Assembly (NCBI GenBank): GCA_021787255.1
Contig: JAJYMD010000310.1
Span: 1 to 9,886 of the forward strand
Length of the DNA: 9,886 nucleotides
Direction of reading: 5' to 3'
Source: Actinomycetes bacterium
Lineage (GTDB): Bacteria > Actinomycetota > Acidimicrobiia > Acidimicrobiales > RAAP-2
Shown here piece after piece: positions 5,852 through 9,886 of this stretch. The notes beneath the pieces are model-generated. The model was not told the DNA's origin, searched no databases, and saw only the letters and a list, made by a program, of their open reading frames with translations. Numbering within the stretch: the stretch's first letter is position 1; every line of letters begins with the position of its first letter. Both the position numbers and the translations under genes were made by a program.

Positions 5852-6847
5852 GTGGCGCTCTCCGCGTCGTCGACGCTGACCTTCGACGTGCGCGTCGACG
5901 AGCGCGACCTGCGCGCCGCGCTCGAACGGGACGCGAGGGCGGGGCTCGGCGGCGTGCAAAAGTCGCTCCCTCCGACGTGGTTCTACGACGAAGCGGGGAG
6001 CAGGCTGTTCGAGGAGATCACCGCGCTCCCCGAGTACTACCCGACCAGGGCCGAGCGCGCGCTGCTCGAGCGCCACGCGGCGGCCATCGCCGGGTACGCC
6101 CGGTCCGACACGCTCGTCGAGCTGGGCGCGGGATCCTGCGAGAAGACCCGTCTGCTCCTGGACGCGCTCGCTGCCGGCGGCGGGCTGCGAAGGTACGTCC
6201 CCTTCGACGTCAGCGCAACCTTCCTGAAGGCGTCCGCGCGCGAGCTCTCCGCCGAGTATCGCGGATTGCACGTCCATGCGGTCGTCGGAGACTTCCTCCG
6301 AGACCTCGACGCCCTTCCAAGCGGAGGACGCCGCCTCGTCGCCTTCCTCGGAGGGACCATCGGCAACCTGGTCCCCGCGCAACGCCGCCGCTTCTTCGCC
6401 GCCCTGCGCACCAACCTGGGCCCCTCCGACCACCTCCTGCTCGGCGCGGACCTCGTGAAGGAGGTCCCGAGGATCCTCGCCGCCTACGACGACGCCGCAG
6501 GCGTCACCGCCCGCTTCAACCGCAACGTCCTCGCCGTCGTGAACCGGGAGCTCGGGGCGGACTTCGTTCCGGAGCGCTTCGAGCACGTGGTCCGATGGAA
6601 CGCACGGGGCCAGTGGATCGAGATGCGCCTTCGCTCCGAGCGCAACCAGCTCGTGCACGTCGACGCGCTCGGGCTCACCGTTCCCTTCGCTCGAGACGAG
6701 GAGCTGCTCACCGAGATCAGCGCGAAGTTCACGCCGGACGGGGTCCGCGCGGAGCTGGTCCGCGCCGGGTTCGTGGTGGACCGCCAGTGGGGCGCGGACG
6801 CCGGAGAGTTCCTGCTCACCCTGGCTCGCCCCGGGCCGCGGCGCTGA
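5852..6847 (+). CDS. egtD: L-histidine N-alpha-methyltransferase EgtD
   Basis: EgtD transfers three methyl groups from S-adenosylmethionine to histidine, giving hercynine, the substrate of EgtB. Family segments are FYDEAGSRLFEEITALPEYYPTR at 44-66, the SAM-binding loop LVELGAGSCEKTRLLLDAL at 88-106, FLGGTIGNL at 165-173 with the substrate-binding Asn172, and TEISAKF at 287-293 with the Glu/Ser pair that contacts the histidine amino group. The length of 331 is normal. GTG 5852 is one base after the egtB stop; a GGGA eight bases upstream is a weak ribosome binding site, so translation is probably coupled to egtB. The final 32 bases overlap the end of the convergent cytochrome b gene. Confidence 0.95.
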   Translation: MALSASSTLTFDVRVDERDLRAALERDARAGLGGVQKSLPPTWFYDEAGSRLFEEITALPEYYPTRAERALLERHAAAIAGYARSDTLVELGAGSCEKTRLLLDALAAGGGLRRYVPFDVSATFLKASARELSAEYRGLHVHAVVGDFLRDLDALPSGGRRLVAFLGGTIGNLVPAQRRRFFAALRTNLGPSDHLLLGADLVKEVPRILAAYDDAAGVTARFNRNVLAVVNRELGADFVPERFEHVVRWNARGQWIEMRLRSERNQLVHVDALGLTVPFARDEELLTEISAKFTPDGVRAELVRAGFVVDRQWGADAGEFLLTLARPGPRR

Positions 6848-8819
6848 GCGCAGGTGTCGGAGCCCCCTTGCCTCTCGGCGCACCGGCGCCGGGGTCGCCG
6901 CCGGTGCCGCCCTGGTTCCACGAGCGCCACACGAGCCGGTGCAGCGGCACGTACCTGGGCACGTCTCGAAGGCCGGGCACGAAGGGCACCGCGAGCAGGA
7001 GGATGGTCGCGACCCCCGTCAGGTAGATGGCGATGAGGTCGACGTTCGTCGATGTGCGGAACCCCGGGACCTGGTACCACAAGGTGTAGAGCCACAGCCA
7101 CGGCTGTCCGGGATAGCTTCCCGTCTCGTTCATGACGCCCCACTCTGTCCCGAGAAGGTGCAGCTTTCGGCCCACCGAGGCGAAGTAGCTGCCGTCCTCC
7201 AAGAACAGGAGCGGCTTCGTGTAGTTCGTGCCGTAGAACTGGTTGTGGGCCAGCAGCGCGGCGTCGAGCGCGCCCGAGCGCGCCATCGCGAGCTCGCCGT
7301 CGACGAGGACCGGCACCGGACCGTCGTTCGCCTTGGGGACCGACGGCACGCCTGTCGTGAAGGTGACGTGACCGACCACCTTCAGGTAGGCGGCGGCCCA
7401 CGAGACCTGCTGCGCCTTCGAGGCGGCCGCGTAGCGGGCGAGGGCCCGTCGGAGCGCGGGCTCTGTGGGCGCGCGCGTCGAGAGCGGCGTGAGCACGAAT
7501 GTCTTCGCGGTGTTGATCGGCTGGTCGACCCCGGTCATGAGCTGCCAGGAGACGATGATCTTCTGGACCATCCCTGAGCCCGCCGGCGTCGGCGTGTTGT
7601 CGTAGGGGGGGCCGTACGTCGCGGTCTCGCTCGAGTAGGCGAGCTCCGCTGCGCTCGTCGCCATGAAGTCTCCCGGTGTGGCGTGGGCCCAGCTCTGGAT
7701 GGTCACAGGGGGGACGTCGGGCGACGAGATCACCGCCGCCAGGACGATCACGAGCACCAGCACCACCGCGCCGGCGATCCCGGCCTCCTTCAAGATGTCG
7801 TAGCGCCGGGTTGGGCCACGCCACTCTGCTGCGTCGGCGGCAGCGGCGGCCTTGCGCGCCGCCCGCCCCCGGACCCGATGGACCGGCAGCGGATGGCTCA
7901 CGCCCCGCACGCGCACGAGGAGAATGTGCGCGCCCACGATGGCGACCAGCGCCAGGGGGACGAGCACGATGTGCCACATGAGCATCTGGCCGAAGTTCAT
8001 GACGTCGAAGAACGGGCCGAGCCCGGTGGCGTTGACGGCGTCCTTCGCGTTGGTGGAGATCCACTGGGAGTCGAGGTTCTGCTGGGACAGGTAGCCCGTG
8101 AAGCACTCGACGATGGAGGCGATGAACGCGACGACGCCGGTCAACCACGTGAGCGCTCGCCGGCCCCGCCACGCCGCCATCCAGAACTTCCCCCACAGGT
8201 GGATGACCATGAAGGCCATGAACATCTCGACGCTCCACAGATGGAGGCTGTTGAAGAAGTGGCCGACCGGGTCGTAGTGCCACCAGTCGGGGCCGCCGAG
8301 CGCGAGCGCGAAGCCCGAGACGATCGCGACCCCGAGGGCGGCGAGCGTCGCGACGCCGAACACGTAGACCCACGAGCGCACGTACGCCGGCTGCCTGTCG
8401 GGGAGCAGCTTGCCCGGCGGCAGGAGGCGGAGGCCGAGCCGGCGCACCCGAGCGGTCCACATCGTGGCGTCGCCGTCGTCGACAGCCACGACCTCGGCGG
8501 ACCCGCCCGCCGTGAACGCGCTGAGGGCGGGAACGGCGCCTGCGCCCTTGCCCTGCTGGCCGTCCTTCGTGTCCTTCGTGTCCTTCTGGTCCTGGCCGTC
8601 CTTCGCGGGCTCCTGGCCCTTCGCGGCCGCTTGCTCCTCTCGGTCGTGGCGTCCGAGAGGGAACGGCACGAGGAGCGCAGCCCCGAAGATGACGAGCATC
8701 ACGAGGATGAGCACCAGGTTCGCCAGCGAGACCGTGAAGATGCTCCAGTGCAGGTACGAGCCAGGTGAGTTCAGGTCCACCCCGAGAAGCCCAGTCAACG
8801 TCGCATCCCCTTTGCGCAT
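6816..8819 (-). CDS. Large atypical cytochrome b with soluble insert (quinol oxidoreductase-type)
   Basis: Residues counted from ATG 8819 (667 aa). One hydrophobic helix near 27-53 is followed by a charged, repeat-rich loop (KDGQDQKDTKDTKDG). Four core helices of the cytochrome b N-terminal domain span about 149-302. Heme ligands are His193/His207 (13 residues between) and His283/His298 (14 between), the spacing of b6/actinobacterial cytochromes. A fifth helix (347-366) leads into about 220 hydrophilic residues starting PDVPPVTIQSWAHATPGDFMATSAAEL. A final segment, PWLWLYTLWYQVPGF plus a helix (592-614), ends PFVPGLRDVPRYVPLHRLVWR. There is no PEWY motif, so a classical C-terminal quinol-site domain is missing. 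No Rieske or cytochrome c gene is present. GTG 8849 and GTG 8831 are alternative starts; a TAGGTT box just upstream of 8849 favours the shorter forms. Confidence 0.85.
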   Translation of the reverse strand: MRKGDATLTGLLGVDLNSPGSYLHWSIFTVSLANLVLILVMLVIFGAALLVPFPLGRHDREEQAAAKGQEPAKDGQDQKDTKDTKDGQQGKGAGAVPALSAFTAGGSAEVVAVDDGDATMWTARVRRLGLRLLPPGKLLPDRQPAYVRSWVYVFGVATLAALGVAIVSGFALALGGPDWWHYDPVGHFFNSLHLWSVEMFMAFMVIHLWGKFWMAAWRGRRALTWLTGVVAFIASIVECFTGYLSQQNLDSQWISTNAKDAVNATGLGPFFDVMNFGQMLMWHIVLVPLALVAIVGAHILLVRVRGVSHPLPVHRVRGRAARKAAAAADAAEWRGPTRRYDILKEAGIAGAVVLVLVIVLAAVISSPDVPPVTIQSWAHATPGDFMATSAAELAYSSETATYGPPYDNTPTPAGSGMVQKIIVSWQLMTGVDQPINTAKTFVLTPLSTRAPTEPALRRALARYAAASKAQQVSWAAAYLKVVGHVTFTTGVPSVPKANDGPVPVLVDGELAMARSGALDAALLAHNQFYGTNYTKPLLFLEDGSYFASVGRKLHLLGTEWGVMNETGSYPGQPWLWLYTLWYQVPGFRTSTNVDLIAIYLTGVATILLLAVPFVPGLRDVPRYVPLHRLVWRSWNQGGTGGDPGAGAPRGKGAPTPALSAAARGEPG

Positions 8820-8852
8820 CCCGCGGTCCACGTGGCCGCGCCTTTGCACGGT

Positions 8853-8858
8853 AACCTA
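8853..8858 (-). promoter_or_regulatory. Candidate -10 box for the cytochrome b gene
   Basis: TAGGTT on the minus strand fits TANNNT and would place transcription start around 8846, giving a leader of roughly 27 bases before ATG 8819. No good -35 box lies 17 bases upstream (TACTCC), so the call is weak. Confidence 0.28.
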
Positions 8859-8890
8859 AGTGCAGCCTCGACGCCGGAGTAGGGCCGTAG

Positions 8891-8913
8891 GTCCCGAGTG
8901 TCGGTGCCGGGAC
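8891..8913. other. Stem-loop GTCCCG/CGGGAC
   Basis: GTCCCG (8891-8896) and CGGGAC (8908-8913) can pair with an 11-base loop that contains a degenerate unit of the neighbouring tandem repeat (GTGTCGGT). There is no T-run on either side. It may be regulatory or part of the repeat block. Confidence 0.3.
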
Positions 8914-8922
8914 GATCGACCC

Positions 8923-9014
8923 CGAGGTGTCGCTCGGCGAGGGACGAGGTGTCGGTCCCGGAGGGACGAGGTGTCGGTCTCGGAGGGACGAGGTGTCGGT
9001 CTCGGAGGGACCGG
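8923..9014. repeat. 22-bp tandem repeat upstream of cytochrome b
   Basis: The 22-base unit GAGGGACGAGGTGTCGGTCTCG is present in three full copies, at 8939-8960 (one base different, CCCG end), 8961-8982 and 8983-9004. A truncated copy follows at 9005-9012, and a diverged copy (CCGAGGTGTCGCTCGG) precedes at about 8923-8938. The period is about two helical turns. The block lies in the 193-bp gap between the encapsulin stop and the cytochrome b start, so it could act on transcription of the latter or on readthrough between them. Hairpins such as GTCCC-GGA-GGGAC (8955-8967) form at unit junctions. It is too short and spacerless for CRISPR. Confidence 0.8.
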
Positions 9015-9042
9015 AGGAAGCAGTCCCGGGAAGGATCCGCCC

Positions 9043-9843
9043 CTATGCGCGCAGCGCGACGGCGGCGTCGGGCGAGACGACGCGGAAGCTGAAGGACTCC
9101 TCGAGGTAGAGATGGACGTGCTCTGCGTCGTGGCGGTCGTAGCCGACGGAGAGGTCCTCGCCCGACTCGAACAGGAAGTCCCCGCCGCGCAGGCTCACGA
9201 CCACCGCGCCGTCGACGCCCGGCGCCCGTACGACGGGACCGCCCAGGATCTTCTCCAGATGGTCGAACACGACGAGGCCGCCGTGCTCGGTCGTCTCGAC
9301 GACGCCCGTGTAGCACTCGGGCCCGAGCGCCATCCCGTACGGACCGTCCACGCCGGCTTCGAGGAGCATCGCGACTGCCGACGCGACGCGAGCGGGGTAC
9401 TCCGCGTAGACGCTGCCGAGCGGGACCGGGCCGAGCGGCGAGGCCTCGGCGATGCCCCGAATGCCTGCGTCGGCCCACCCGTGGAACACCGCGATGTTCT
9501 CCGCGCGCGCGATCGCCTGAGCCGCGGCGTCGAGCGCGCCCAGCTCGACGTCGAGTGCTCCTCGCCCGGCGTCTCGCAGCTCCTCCAAGGAGAGCACGAA
9601 CAGAGCGCGTAGCTCGGCGAGCGGGAGCACCACACGCCGGCGCGCGACGAGCCCCGGCGCGGGCGCCTCGATGCGCGTCGCACGACCCACGCCCGTGGCG
9701 GAATGCTCCCAACCATGGGGGCCCGAGAAGTCCACCAGCTTGCGTGCGGCGAGCGCAGGGGCGAGCCGCTCGCGCGCCTCGGCGTCGACGAGCGACCACG
9801 CCTCGTCGGTGAGGGGGGCGTGGGAACGCAGGAGGTTGTTCAC
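9043..9843 (-). CDS. Family 1 encapsulin nanocompartment shell protein
   Basis: The 266-residue product has the family 1 encapsulin (linocin M18/CFP29-like) pattern, an HK97-type shell that self-assembles around cargo enzymes in the cytoplasm. The N-terminus, NNLLRSHAPLTDEAWSLVDAEA, and then LAARKLVDFSGPHGWEHSATGVG are characteristic. Further typical segments are RRVVLPLAELRALFVLSLEELRD, AIARAENIAVFHGW, GPYGMALGPECYTGV, FDHLEKILGGPVVRAPG and the ending LEESFSFRVVSPDAAVALR. Length is normal. The GTG start has GAGAGGAGG six bases upstream and overlaps a TGA stop of an upstream frame (GTGA), so it is probably translationally coupled to that gene. No terminator with a T-run follows. Encapsulins of this type usually carry DyP peroxidase, ferritin-like or related cargo. 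Confidence 0.95.
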   Translation of the reverse strand: MNNLLRSHAPLTDEAWSLVDAEARERLAPALAARKLVDFSGPHGWEHSATGVGRATRIEAPAPGLVARRRVVLPLAELRALFVLSLEELRDAGRGALDVELGALDAAAQAIARAENIAVFHGWADAGIRGIAEASPLGPVPLGSVYAEYPARVASAVAMLLEAGVDGPYGMALGPECYTGVVETTEHGGLVVFDHLEKILGGPVVRAPGVDGAVVVSLRGGDFLFESGEDLSVGYDRHDAEHVHLYLEESFSFRVVSPDAAVALRA

Positions 9844-9886
9844 GACAGGCCTCCTCTCGGGACCCCTCCGCCGAGACCGAGCGACC
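9840..9886 (-). CDS. C-terminal tail of a probable encapsulin cargo protein (partial)
   Basis: The gene runs in from beyond the right edge. Its last codons read SLGLGGGVPRGGLS and stop at TGA 9842-9840, which overlaps the encapsulin GTG by four bases. Family 1 cargo proteins end in a short loading peptide; DyP-type peroxidases of actinobacteria commonly have an SLGIG-like core. The SLGLG core, its position within 15 residues of the C-terminus, and the overlap with the shell gene together support a cargo gene, most likely a DyP peroxidase. Only 14 residues are visible, so the enzyme class is inferred and a chance reading frame cannot be excluded. Confidence 0.6.
   Translation of the reverse strand, partial: SLGLGGGVPRGGLS

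Noticed and set aside
3996..5879. Plus-strand 627-residue open frame spanning msrA, the divergent gap and egtB
   Set aside because: It is out of frame with EgtB, which has full-length family similarity, and its translation is low-complexity.
8923..9014. Possible CRISPR array
   Set aside because: Units are 22 bp and directly adjacent with no unique spacers, and no cas genes are present.
9015..9042. Terminator after encapsulin
   Set aside because: There is a TCCCGGGA palindrome and a GGATCC, but neither makes a stable hairpin followed by a T-run on the minus strand.

Overview
The window looks like chromosomal DNA of a very GC-rich actinobacterium. GTG starts are common, genes are tightly coupled with several GTGA stop/start overlaps, and a DUF3040 membrane protein lies in the same gene run as an mraZ-type promoter, an arrangement known from actinobacterial division clusters. 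An Acidimicrobiia-like lineage is my guess, not something the sequence proves. No insertion sequence, prophage, CRISPR array, tRNA or rRNA was seen.

Left part (1-3366, minus strand): a gene run reading right to left encodes a DUF3040 membrane protein, a ROK-family sugar kinase, a 91-residue unrecognised protein, an HNH endonuclease and a lipoate ligase/octanoyltransferase-type protein. Downstream of it, at 76-138, lies a strong sigma-70-type promoter (TTGACG, 17 bp, TAGAGT). Its -10 box runs into four TGGNN boxes spaced exactly 10 bp, the pattern of MraZ operators. This suggests that mraZ and the dcw cell-wall/division cluster start at or just beyond the left edge.

Middle part (3557-6847): msrA (methionine sulfoxide reductase) is divergent from egtB-egtD, the two core ergothioneine genes, which are 1 nt apart. 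The 278-bp divergent region carries a 14-bp perfect palindrome next to a candidate msrA -10 box, and a pair of 15-bp direct repeats. EgtB has a repeat-derived insert in its interdomain linker. No egtA, egtC or egtE is present here.

Right part (6816-9886, minus strand): a large atypical cytochrome b is convergent with egtD and overlaps it by 32 bp. It has a bis-bis-histidine b-type core plus a roughly 220-residue presumed extracytoplasmic insert. Upstream of it is a 22-bp tandem repeat. Next comes a family 1 encapsulin shell gene. The last 47 bases hold the tail of a gene whose stop overlaps the encapsulin start (GTGA) and whose C-terminus reads SLGLGGG..., close to the SLGIG-type cargo-loading peptides of encapsulated peroxidases. 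The most likely less-described system is therefore an encapsulin/cargo operon beside ergothioneine and MsrA antioxidant genes and an unusual quinol-type cytochrome b.
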